From the NCBI RefSeq assembly GCF_027580225.2, contig NC_073361.2, positions 23,082,001 through 23,146,000 on the forward strand: a stretch of DNA of 64,000 nucleotides, in the 5' to 3' direction. Below, in pieces: positions 1 through 10,938 of this stretch (positions are counted from its first letter, which is position 1; the number at the start of each line of letters is the position of its first letter). The notes under the pieces are model-generated. The model did no database searches. It worked only from the letters and a program-made list of their open reading frames with translations, and was not told where the DNA came from. Source of the stretch: Misgurnus anguillicaudatus (Eukaryota; Chordata; Actinopteri; Cypriniformes; Cobitidae). A program made the translations under genes and the position numbers.

Positions 1-94
1 AGACGATAATGACAAATTCCTCTCATAGCTGAAGGTATAGTCTGAGGAAATGTGTCACACCTGTCCAATGCCTTTAAATAACAAAATGAACAAG

Positions 95-292
95 GGTTTT
101 CTACAGTTTAACTATGGTATTTTTAGTAATACCATAGTAACCAGAAATAGGAACTATAGTTTTACCATGTTGTCTGTAGTAAAAATTAACTATGGTTTTC
201 TACAGTTTAACTATGGTATTTCTAGTAATACCAAAGTAACCAGAAATATGAACTATAGTTTTACCATGATGTCTGTGGTAAAATGATAGTAA
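95..292 (+). repeat. Two tandem copies of a 99-bp unit
   Basis: GGTTTTCTACAG starts at 95 and again at 194, followed each time by nearly identical sequence (AACTATGGTATTT, AACTATAGTTTTACCATG). Each unit also contains the internal palindrome ACTATGGTATT...AATACCATAGT. Confidence 0.85.
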
Positions 293-355
293 TACAAATG
301 ACAATTAATCTTAAACACGCCAAAAACACGGTTACTATATTTTTACTAAAATAAA

Positions 356-356
<1 letters not shown>

Positions 357-423
<67 letters not shown>
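357..423 (+). repeat. (CTAT)n microsatellite
   Basis: An uninterrupted tetranucleotide run of about 16 units, followed by a short CTGT run at 433-451. Confidence 0.97.
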
Positions 424-639
424 GCATTCGGTCTATCTGTCTGTCTGTCTGAGTAAGTTAGCTAGCTAGCTAATTTCCCAATATTTTATTTTCATACAGA
501 TTTTAAATATTAATATACATTATTTTTACTTAATTTTCGTGTGTAGCCTACATAAACTTTAAAATAGTCTGTGGATTTCAGTTTTTCAGTGTGATAAATA
601 AGCAAATCTAACTTGTGTAACACAGGTGACTGAACGAGG

Positions 640-805
640 AGTCTCGCACTCACCTGCTGCCGTAGCACTTCGCCGCGTGATGCTCGCGAGGACATCCTAA
701 ATTCGCGCCTCTACCCGAGTTCGTAACTCCATCTGAGGTACCTCGGGTCAAATAAACCCCACTACAACGATTATCCGTCGTTTTGCGCTTCAGTTTTACA
801 AACAG
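640..805 (+). promoter_or_regulatory. CpG-rich stretch with candidate first exon
   Basis: Locally enriched in CG dinucleotides (CTTCGCCGCG, GCTCGCGAGG, TTCGCGCC), ending in a textbook donor CAG|GTAAGG at 805/806. It looks like a promoter plus 5' UTR exon for a plus-strand transcript. No TATA box or product recognised. Confidence 0.3.
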
Positions 806-1362
806 GTAAGGAAAAACAGCAAAGATTTCAGATGTGGGGAAAGTAAAAGAGACAGCACTTGGCTTTGAAAAAATGTTGTGACACTCCCATTATTGTGAAA
901 AGTACTGTACATAAGTAACAAGAGGATGACACGCCTTTCTGTTCACTTTGTTATCTTTCAGAGAACAATCATACGCTACAAACCCCTTTCTTGTAATAAA
1001 TTTTATTTGGCTATCTATGTCATTGTCAACTGACTGTAGTCTTTAGTGTTGTTTGTTGCCATGTTGTGAATATCTAAACTCTATGTAGTCTATAGTGTGG
1101 TGCCCTGTTGTCGATATGATATAAATCTAAACTTGATACTGTAGGCTAGTATATAGATTAGTATTGCTATATTATACTTTAATACCTCAACTGTGCATTC
1201 AATTCTGGCTATAAAATTCCAATGAAGACATCAGACAAATCAAACATATGATGGTATTCCTGTCAAACAAATGTTAACATGATGGTATTCCTGTGTTTCC
1301 TGGGTCTAGTACCATGGTTACTTAATTAAAAGTGATCTGGTGGCACCTGTTCTTTCTTTTAG

Positions 1363-1427
1363 GCACAACATGGGACCAGGATATGGAGTCAGACATTTCC
1401 TGGACCCTCAGCAGCTTGTCAGTGGAG
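1363..1427 (+). other. Candidate internal exon of an unidentified plus-strand transcript
   Basis: A 65-bp segment framed by a strong acceptor (TTCTTTCTTTTAG) and a good donor (GAG|GTAAAT). All three frames are open, so coding status is not shown. An ATG at 1370 opens a reading frame beginning MGPGYGVRHFLDPQQ that I do not recognise. A matching upstream donor (CAG|GTAAGG, exon end 805) follows a CpG-rich stretch. Joined to the next candidate exon (3851-3900), the ATG frame stops after two codons. It could be a non-coding RNA or 5' UTR. Confidence 0.3.
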
Positions 1428-1429
1428 GT

Positions 1430-2060
1430 AAATCATGCCCATCTGTGCGTACCTTGTGTCGCCCCTTAGGTGTTTTTCTGGGTTCAGACACCCTTGCTGT
1501 TCTCAGGATTTCTTTTCGAGAGACAATAACGTCACACAGACAGCTCAAATATTCCATGACTTAGCTAATAGTGTCTTTGAATAGTGTTCCTATCAACCGA
1601 CTATGTGTGTCAGATGTAAAGAGAGATTTGTTTGAAGGAGGATCTTTGCAGACAGTTTTACTTGAAGGACTGTTATTGGAATAGTTTAGCCAAAAATAAA
1701 AATGTTGCCATTGTTTACTTAATCTTACTGTATGACTTGTAAAGATAAATGAGGACCTGGGTTGTCCATTTTAAAATAATTTGAAAACTTTATAAATGTT
1801 TTATCGAAGTAGTTTTAGTTTTGATTACTAAAATTTGGAAATTAGGAATTATAGGAAAATATGATTCTTTCCAAGTAAAATAGGAAATATTTACTTTAAT
1901 TGGTAACACCTAAAAAGTATGTTTTATAAACCTACATTTTCTTATTTTAATTTTAAAAATCAGGGTGAAAAAAATACTATAATTGATAATACTTAAATAT
2001 TTAAATATTTTCAACTTAAAGTGAAAAATTACTTAAAGTGAGAATATTTAAGTTAAATTT
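1430..2060. other. Intergenic, nothing recognised
   Basis: AT-rich sequence with no exon-like or repeat structure that I could support. Confidence 0.5.
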
Positions 2061-2061
2061 C

Positions 2062-2640
2062 TACATGGTTCCCACGGGTACTTAAAATCCTTGAAAGTTT
2101 GTGAATCTAGGGGGGGAAATTCAAGGCCCTGGGAAGTTTTTGAAAATACACATTCATAGATACAGGTCATTGAAAAAACTGTTCGCTTTAAATGCTTATA
2201 TCTTCTGTATGCCAATGTTGATTCATACCAAAATGCTTTTTTGCATAGTTGTTTTTGACACATGAAAATGTCTCGGGTTACGTATGTAACTGTTGTTCCC
2301 TGAGAAGGAAACGAGACGCTGTGTCTCCCTTGCCATACTTCCTGCGTCCCTGTAACGTCTTTGGCAATATTTTAGATAGCGATAGACTTCCTTGCTCCCG
2401 CCTCACCCTGTCTTTGTCGTTAAGCCTCACCATTTGTTGAATTTGATATACCCATTCAGACGCATTTACCCCTGGAAGCGTTCCCAAAGTGTCACTGCAG
2501 TGATGCAGCGCAAGTTCACTCGAAAGGGAACTGTAACAATGTATCTTAAAAGGTAACACGATGTAACCTTGCTCTCACTTGAAATGTGTCCCCATATTTA
2601 GTCCTTGAGGGTAATGGACCTGGAACTGAAACTAAGGTAT
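2062..2640 (+). mobile_element. Composite nested repeat, copy 1
   Basis: The outer repeat (CTTGAAAGTTTGTGAATCT, AATTCAAGGCCCTGGGAAG ... TTTAGTCCTTGAGG) is interrupted by an inner inverted-repeat element at 2277-2568. The inner element's ends are GGTTACGTATGTAAC and GTAACACGATGTAACC, with a subterminal GTTCCCTGAGAAGG/CGAAAGGGAAC pair. The same nested arrangement recurs at 41037-41756. Confidence 0.75.
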
Positions 2641-2756
2641 GGGAACCTTGTTTCTAATTTTTAGGCATTACCAATTGATAATGTAAAATTGTAAAAAAAA
2701 CAGTGTATTGTATACTGTATAAGCATGTTTGTGGTCTGGTTTCAGTAATTCATTCA

Positions 2757-2956
2757 CTCTGAATTTATTTTTAACCCAATGCTGGCTAAATATTGGACAG
2801 AACACATGTTGGGTTGTTTTTAACTCAACCATGAGTTAAAAAACCCCCAGCATTGCATCAAAACCCAGCATATCTTTGTTTAATAACCCAACATGTGTTT
2901 TCTGTCCAATATTTACCCAGCATTGGTTTAAAAATAACCCAGCAGAATTCAGAGTA
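2757..2956. repeat. Palindromic MITE
   Basis: A perfect-ended foldback: CTCTGAATT at 2757, AATTCAGAG near 2950, with arms carrying ACCCAATGCTGG / CCAGCATTGG and AACACATGTTGGGTT / AACCCAACATGTGTT. About 200 bp. Confidence 0.85.
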
Positions 2957-3120
2957 TTGGATTCCACATAATCTCAAGTGTAAAATCTTAGACATGTAAA
3001 GAATATGGTTTCGGGTAAAAAAGATAAATGATGTGCAAAGAAGTGCAGACCGGTTTAACATCTCTTTCCCTGCGTCAACCCCCATTAGACTTTTTTTGTA
3101 GAGGGTCACACACACAAACA

Positions 3121-5487
3121 AAGAACCTGCAAAATGTCCCTACACAGAATGGATCAGCTTTTCTTTAAAGCTGGGTGTGGGTGCCTAGGGCCCCATTATT
3201 TCTTTTTTGCGTAGTTGTGTAATAATCTATGTGGCCTAGTCAGCTTTTTATTACCACAATATTTGTGAATACAGTGGAAAAATGACTACTAACATGCACT
3301 TTTCTAATTTTATAAAAAATTTACTGCAAACACTGTGCTATTGGGATAACAATTTAAGTAGGAAATTTCATGCACTTTGTATGCCCCCTTCCTGAATTAT
3401 TGACAACAATCACAGCTATGTAGCTGGCAGGGACTGATGATCAAAACCTTATGATCCATATACAGTACCAGCGTGATTAAAAAAAAAAAATCCAAACAGT
3501 TTGCTTTTTAGATCATGATATCTTTTTTTGACTTCCTCCTTCTTTTGTTGTTACAAAGCACCTTAAAAAGCAAACATTTCTATTCATTTGTGCTTACAAA
3601 TATATGAATCGATGATGGAGTTACTTTTCATATAACCATTTGTTTTTATATAATCCTCAGAGGATGCTGTGGATGTTTCTCTTATCTGATAGAAGCTGCA
3701 GTTTATGTTTCATGGGAATAATAAATTAACTGAAAAAGTGAGCTTGACAGATAGTATTCAGTTACTGTGGTTATAATGAAACACCCTTCTAGTAAGTTTA
3801 GTTCTTATATAACCTCGGCCTCTATGGTTTTGATTTGATCCCACCCACAGGACTGTAGTCCGGGTTTACCACAGCCTCTTCGTGACTGCCAGTGGCAGAA
3901 GTAAATGTGTCATGTGAAATTCAATACTGTTTTTTTGTAACATTTGTTTCAAAGATGGGAAACCTCCCCGGATCTAGTCTCTTTGTGCATCTAAATGGGA
4001 ACATACAAACAACATAGACTTTCATTGTTTTTAGGATAGACTAACCAGAAACCTAACACTAATTCCAAGCAAAATAATAAAAAACATGATATCCCCAAAG
4101 AACCATTTTGACAAATTGATCTTACCTCTGCAGACCATTGTTTCCCCAAAGTAGGCACATACAGATGCCTAGATGGCTCCTATTGCTGCCCTAGTGAACT
4201 CTTTACTAATGTTAATGACAGCCAAGTAATTTTCACAGCTTTCTACACTACAATAGTCCTCTGAGAATCTGAGCGCTCTTATGTGGGGAGGTTGCTGTTC
4301 ATGTCACATTGTGGGAGTCGAACCCAATTATATCTCACTGACTCCCTTTCAGAATGTGTGTTACTTTGGTTACACTGTAACACTAGTAAACCACATACAC
4401 ATTCATGTGTCATTGTATTTTGAGCATTTCCCCCTCCAACCAACATCTGCATCTTCAAATCAGAATTAGGCACTAGGTGGCAGCAAGCTGCAATTTTGAA
4501 TGTACAATTTAGTTTCAGTAAATATGAAAGGCATTCTGAGACAAACAAATGCAACAACACAAAAAAAAAATTCCTTTTAGATTCACCCTCTTTAATTTAT
4601 TCTTCTGAAATTCATAGAAACAGATAAAAAACAATCGTCTCCTACAGAGGCATTTAGATAAAATACTTGTACTCTAAGCTGAGTTGGTGTGTGTATGTAT
4701 ATGTGCGTGCAAGCCAGTGTGGGTGGATTTTTTTTGTTCAGTCTTTTCACTGGCTTTTGACATCTTCAAAGGGCCCGGTGCCAATACAGCTTCACAGCAA
4801 TTATATTTGGACTGAATCAAACGGTGGAGGTGTACAAACAGACTGAAATGATGCAAGCCTGAGTGTGTCAGTATGAAAGCAGAGGTATGTGAAGGACTTG
4901 CTTGAAATGTTCAGTAGATTTGACAGGAATCGAGGACAGAGTTAAGCACATGGACATTTTAAGCCTAATTTATAAAATAAACATTATTCATGTTAAGGGC
5001 ATCTCTCTTAAAGGGTGCACACTTAATACAGTCAGTTACATAGTTGGTTCAATCTACCCCAAAAACATCATCATCCAAACACACAGGTACTGTACTTGTA
5101 GACACATGGTCAAACAGAGATAGATGGACAGATAGATTTTTCTGAAAGTTTGGAGAATGATTGACATCAACGCATTAGAGAAGTACTGTTAGGCACTGAA
5201 AGTGCACAACGAAAAGGATACCATACTCTGAATCTTCTCCACATGTATCCTAAACCAAGATCTGTGTGTAGGACTGTACTGACATTAGAGAAAGCTTCAG
5301 TCAGTTTGGTGGTCTAAGACCACTCAGATCCAAAACACAGTTATGAAATTGTTGAAAATATTATTACAGCACTGTACTTACATTAGTCTGAACAAGTATT
5401 GACATCAGTAGATCTGCAGTATGAGACTCCTGCACTGTAATGTATAGGGTCAGATGTAATTAGCTATGTAGGTGTGTGTCTGTATAC
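3121..5487. other. Intergenic, mostly unassigned
   Basis: Apart from the weak candidate exon at 3851-3900 I see no gene or clear repeat here. Confidence 0.5.
3851..3900 (+). other. Candidate exon, same putative plus-strand transcript
   Basis: A 50-bp segment between CCCACCCACAG and GAA|GTAAATG. The donor resembles that of the 1363-1427 candidate. Two frames are open, reading DCSPGLPQPLRDCQWQK or TVVRVYHSLFVTASGR; neither is recognised. Confidence 0.22.
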
Positions 5488-5553
5488 TAGGGATGCATCG
5501 ATACAAAATCTCTGTGCTGTTACCGATATTCGATCACATCTACCGAAATTTAG

Positions 5554-5852
5554 ATTTAAAGCAACACTAAAGAGTTTTTTTACCTTAAAATAACGTTTCC
5601 AAAAAAGTTTCATCCACTCGAAACAGGGTGAACGGCACTATCACATTCGCTTTGCAGCCCTCTATCGGCCAAAACCGCACTAAAGAAGTTTCCAACCATC
5701 GGGTCGCGGTCCTGTAGTTCGAGTGGAAACTACAAAAACTTGCTTTACGGCAGACCTACAATCCAATCAGAGCCAGCTACTGGTAATGGGCAATTTCGCT
5801 TCCAACCTGTAGGGGGAGCAAAGAGCAAAAACTCTTAAGTGTTGCTTTAAAA
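5554..5852. mobile_element. TTAA-flanked MITE (AGCAACACTAAAGAG family)
   Basis: TTAA followed by AGCAACACTAAAGAG at the left, and CTTAAGTGTTGCT followed by TTAA at the right. TTAA duplication and short inverted ends suggest piggyBac-type mobilisation. Nested in the 5488-7502 element. Confidence 0.75.
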
Positions 5853-6358
5853 TAACCACAAAGCATAAGTTCTGATGCATTTTTCTGTTCTTTTTGATTC
5901 GCTAGGATATAATCTGCCCTGATCATCGAGATGGTCCTCACTGCAGAACACAACATCCAGGATGCGAGGTTGGATCTAGATCCAACTCCTCCCACTTTAT
6001 ATACTTTGTTCTGCCATTTTTGCAGCCTGCAATTAGTTGCAACCTGTGGTCGCCAACGCTCTTATCAGTTTTAAGTCTACGTTTGATTAATAATATAGTC
6101 GAAAAAGATTCATAATTTAGAAAGCATCACAGTTAGGTGTAAGGGGAGGTAAGGGACACGTTCCCGACAGCGTGGCATCACTGAAGGGATTTATTTGCGA
6201 CCCACTTGGTTGTACATTATCCCACTTACTACACGGCTATTCCTATGAGTAAATATAAAAACACAAATTTATTTGATATCTTTTATTAGCAATTTAAAAA
6301 AATAAATAAACCATCTACGAGGGAAACCTATTTCCTAATGGCTGTAAGCAAAGACGCG

Positions 6359-6604
6359 TTAAAGGCGGAGTCCACGATGTTTGAAAAACGCTTTGGAAAA
6401 GGAGACGGGCCGACTACCAAAACACACTTATAGCCAATCAGCAGCAAGGAGCGTGTCCACTAACCTACATCCTTGCCGGGTTGCGTATGTGTGGGGCGGG
6501 TCTATTCACAGAAGGTCCAGATTCTATTGGGGTAGGGGCGTGTTTGTTTAGGTGATTTCAAATATCAACATTGGCTTTCAAACATCGTGGACTCTGCCTT
6601 TAAA
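6359..6604. mobile_element. TTAA-flanked MITE (AGGCGGAGTCCACGATG family)
   Basis: TTAA then AGGCGGAGTCCACGATGTTT at the left; AAACATCGTGGACTCTGCCT then TTAA at the right. About 245 bp, nested in the 5488-7502 element. Confidence 0.8.
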
Positions 6605-7502
6605 AGTCCATACAAGATAAACATTCAATTTATTTTTCTAAATAACATACCATAGGCTATATATGTTAATAATTATGCATATTTATACTGTATCCATCCA
6701 TAGGTATTAAACTGCATGTGGTAAGATTACTCATAGTGCCCGAAATGTTTTACTCCAAAACATACATTTTACCTTAAAGGCGCCTCTTTTATTGTAGTCG
6801 TAAGTAAAGTTAGTTTTTCTGTCAAAAAATAACTTCATTTTGTTACGACTCAATGCGGAAATGGTAACGCAACAACATGTGAACTACGTGTCTTGTGGTA
6901 AACTGGCGACCAATCAAAATGCAGTGGGAAGAGATCTCTGGTTCTGGATCCAGCTCCGCCCCTTGATCTGAATCCAACCCCGCCCCCTGGATGTCGTGTT
7001 CTGCAGTGAGGCGCTACTGTGATCATCGGCTGTTTTTAAACCATCCGCTGATGTTCACTAGTGGGAGAAATGTTTTTATCGGCTTATACCTTTCATCGGA
7101 CGCAAGTGCATTGTCGGGGTTATGCGTCTGGGCAGAACTTAACTTCTGGTCTCTGTTTGTTTACGGTAATAGTCTGGCTAGTGGCCAAACTGATCTCATA
7201 CCTCATACAAATACCTCGTCGAAAATAACAAATGTTTTGGTTTCCTAAAGATAAGGGGAGACGGGAATCATGGATCACCGCTATGTGAAAGGAGGCTTGG
7301 CAGCTAATCTGTAGTTAAGATTGCATACATAATATACACAGTAACGTTAGCTCAGTGTTGTTTATTTTGCTTGTTATCAGAAATAAAATACTCTGTTGTT
7401 ATTGATTCCTTTGTGGAGTAAACAAAAGTTATGTTTGTTCCACCAAAGCCGTTTGTTACTGCTGAAACTGTCTATAGGCCGATATATATCGACGCATCCC
7501 TA

Positions 7503-9286
7503 TACACATTAATGTGTGTGTGTTAGCTGTGCAGCAGTCTAGCATCAGCTCTCAAATACTCTTACACCACAAACACATTGTCCCAAAGGTATACCGTGTA
7601 CTAACCAGTTGTGACACAATAAAACGACAAAGCACAGTTTCCTCCATCATAGCTAGATTTGTCCTAAACTAGCACAAAAAGTGACAGGACATACTTCATT
7701 TTTATTTCTGCGATGTTGCACTGGGTAGCCCTGCCCACCATGAAATCTGGCTGGTTCGACATCCCGTTAAAAGTAACAAAACATTAAACATGAAATATCT
7801 CCTGATTGGCTGCCACGCAGCAGTTTCAGATGTAATGTAGACGGACGCAGATTGCTTGTCGCTGAAAACCTGTCGGCATCAGCGTTTACACTTCACCTGT
7901 ACTTGACAGAGGTGAAAAAGAGACTAAAAGCATACATAAGCGGACGTGCCTTTAGCTGCAGTCAGGAAATACTGTAACTGCTGCAGAGATACAGTGAGAG
8001 TCAGGGCTAAAGGGGTTACCATTTACCCATGATTGATTTGACATCTGTTGTCTAAGGGGCGAGGAGCATTTGAAAAATAAGTGGCTTTTATCAGCCAATT
8101 GCTCTTTTCCTGTGACTTGCCCCTCTCTTTCTCTTTTCCACCCCACTGTTCTCAGTCACTCTTTTAAAGCCTCTCATAGACAGAGGGCAAAGAAGGTGAA
8201 AATAAAGGGACTGTGGCTCATGCATATTGATAAGGACCCTCGTCTGTGACAAGGTGCTTTTCAGCATTTTGAAAGGCAAACAAAGGATAAACAGAATAAA
8301 TCCTTCAAAAGGTTACTCTCCAAACTTGACTGGTAACAAACAACCTCGTTGAATTTAGGCAAGTGGGAAATTTTACATACACGATGCAACAAAGCTGTTA
8401 TCAGGGTTACCATGGAAGCACTGCATGGGCAACCTGTCAGCAGAATCTTGCCTCCCTGTATCTCTTTACCTCTCCCCGTCCTGTTCATCCCTTTCTCCCT
8501 CCCATTTTTATCTTCCCTATACATCCTTTTATGGAAGATCAGCATTCATTGCCTTTGAGAAATGGTCAGGGTGGGGAAGGTGACTTATGTAATGGTAATG
8601 GATGAAGATATCCGGAACCTTCCAATCTCTTTGAGTAATGTATGATTTTAATACCACTAAATCCCCAGCGATGTTCTCTTTAAAACACCTAGTCTCCAAA
8701 AAAATATGATTTCAGGTGCATTAAACTGATGGCTATCATCAGATATGAATATGGCTGCTTTGTCTTTAGATAATTGCCCTGGTGATAGCTTTTGTACATT
8801 TTTCTGAGAGTGTAGGGCATTATGGTACCAGAGACGTTATGTTATTGATGCTTTATTAAAGTGTAAGCTTGTTAAAGTTTCTCCCATAACTGCAAGATTG
8901 CAGATCAGAAAAGCCCTCTTCTGGTTATCTGCAACTGCGCACCAATGTGGTTTATCTGGCCTCTCTCTTTTTCTCTGCCTCTCTTATTGTGAGCATTGGT
9001 TGCTGAGCTGCAGCAAAACCTGCACAGTGCTATTATATTGACAACAGAGCCCATCTTTAATGGTTTGTCCTCATTCACTGCTTTTACCATCACAAACAAG
9101 CTTTGCTTAAAAAGGTGGGCTTGTTTATACGGTAGTACACTCATAAAGTACCTAAAAGCCATCTAGGGGCTTTTAGGTAAATGAACTGGAAGCCCAGATG
9201 CACAGTGGATAACTCTCAGGCTTCCCTTCGTCACCCCGTGGGGGTGCTGTGGTTTTTTCCCTATTTTTCATGCAACCTCAACGATG
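7503..9286. other. Region downstream of ptchd1
   Basis: Includes the ptchd1 3' UTR near 8.85-9.29 kb. No further gene or clear repeat seen. Confidence 0.6.
8852..8857 (-). terminator. Candidate polyadenylation signal for ptchd1
   Basis: AATAAA on the minus strand about 430 nt beyond the ptchd1 stop. It is the nearest canonical hexamer I noticed. Cleavage here would give a short 3' UTR, and longer isoforms are equally possible. Confidence 0.25.
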
Positions 9287-10938
9287 TCAGACAGTGGTAA
9301 TTTGATCAACCACACGTGTGCTGTCCTCCATCTCCACACATTCAATCTCTTCCCTGTTTTCAGCAGCATTATTTTTTTCTCGTCTTTTTTTCTTGGAGGG
9401 AGGCAGGAAGGTGAGCAGGACAGGGAGGATGGCCAAACAGTGGAAGGCTGTGATGATGGCGGTTAGAAAGAGGCACCTAAAAAGCGTGCGAGTGAGGTTT
9501 GAGGGCACGGCTGCTAAAGGGAGCAGAGCAGCCCCATAGCAGAGGTAGCTCTGAAGGGCAGGCACTCCATGCCGCTCCAGTGCCAGTTTAACCCAGCGCG
9601 TACGGGTAGATTCCCGGCCTAGAGCAAACGCAGACACTAGGGGGGCGCTGGAGTCTACGGCATAGTTTACTCCATAGATCAAACACAACACTGAGACGCA
9701 GTCCAACTCTACCTGCCAGAGAGTCATGAAACCCACCAGCCCGAACTCAACAGAGGCCACTGTCACAGTCAGCCAGGCATTTACCAGTGGGTCAGCTGCC
9801 AAAAAAGTGGAAAAAAACAGCAGAAAAACTGCAGCAATGCATGAGTTCTTCAAGGGTGCGCCAACCGATGAAGCATAGCGATCCAAATACACAAAGGATG
9901 GATTAAAGATAATAAACTTCACCCTGGAGGTCAGTGACAACTTCCTCAGTGTGTCCAGAAGGACGGACATCTCCTCTCGTTTGTTTTCTGTCGTCTTGGC
10001 CACAAGAAACATACGGGAAGCCACCACATCAAATTCCCCATCTACGCGCTTGGCGAAAATGATGTCATCCGAGAAATGCACGTAACAGGGTTGGCGAAGA
10101 AATCCAGATCGCAGGTGTTCGGTGAAGTTGCTGCGTGACAGGCTTGTCGTAATGTTCAGACCGTGTAGATAGTTGAGGTAACTCTCGAACCAGGAGATAC
10201 GTTCAAATCCTTTGGTGTACTCTAGTAGGTCTTCTTGCACGCTGGTGTTCCAGTACTCAATGGACTCGTAGATGTAGAAGCCAATCACAGGGCTGTAACT
10301 ACTAAAGTACCGCTGTTGGGCACGGGTGTATGCTATAGTGCTTGTTTCTGTAGCAACCACATTACTAAGATCAGACCCCTCGCTGACCTGAAGGTAGCCC
10401 ATGAGGGCGAAGGACACATAGACCAGGTAGAAAAGAACCACGAATGGTTTAACGTATGTGTTGGTGATCCAGTCACAGTAGTACCGCTTCATGAAGGCTA
10501 CAAGTAGGTGACTCTCGTAAGCACGCAGAGGTCCAGTGTCCGTGGCCTCCTCGTTGTAATGCGTGTACATGAGGAAGCGATACCATGACGGCTTCTGCTG
10601 CAGCAACTCTGGTTTGGGAACGCGCCTGCAGAACAAACTGTGACGGTAGTTGTTTTCCAGGTAGCCGGCAAACACCAGATTGGAACCGTAAAAGGTGAGG
10701 ATGTAGAGGTAGTTAAAGAGTACAGAGATGCAGGCGTTTTGACAGAAGAGACGCACGGCCTCAATGTTTGTGAATGGACTTGCCCCGATTCCGAACGTGA
10801 CCACGTGCAAGGCTGTGCTGGCTGTGAACGGCAGCATACAGTCTGAGAAAACAGCTGCGACGCGATCCTTCACGTGCTGGTCCTCGCGAGTCCGCCGCCA
10901 AGATGACAGCATTTCGAATGTGCCGAACAAGCCATGTC
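9287..10938 (-). CDS. ptchd1: ptchd1 coding exon 3 with stop codon
   Basis: Encodes residues 338-887 and TGA at 9287-9289. The acceptor is TTTGCAG|GACATGG, with AG at 10939-10940. It contains the second half of the sterol-sensing domain ([12 protein letters not shown] onward), the second extracellular loop, and the C-terminal membrane bundle with GVNYAVD, the degenerate form of the GxxxDD proton-relay motif of transporters in this superfamily. A lysine/arginine-rich juxtamembrane stretch ([10 protein letters not shown]) leads to a short tail ending in ITTV. No frameshift or internal stop. Confidence 0.97.

Larger units (their letters stand above)
5488..7502. mobile_element. Non-autonomous DNA transposon with TAGGGATGC ends, carrying two MITEs
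   Basis: The ends TAGGGATGCATCGATA and TATCGACGCATCCCTA are inverted repeats. A second, imperfect inverted pair lies inside (about 5918-5998 and 6940-7028, both around GCAGAACACAACATCCAGG-like sequence). No transposase frame. The ends resemble those of hAT-type elements, but no target duplication is clear. Confidence 0.7.
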
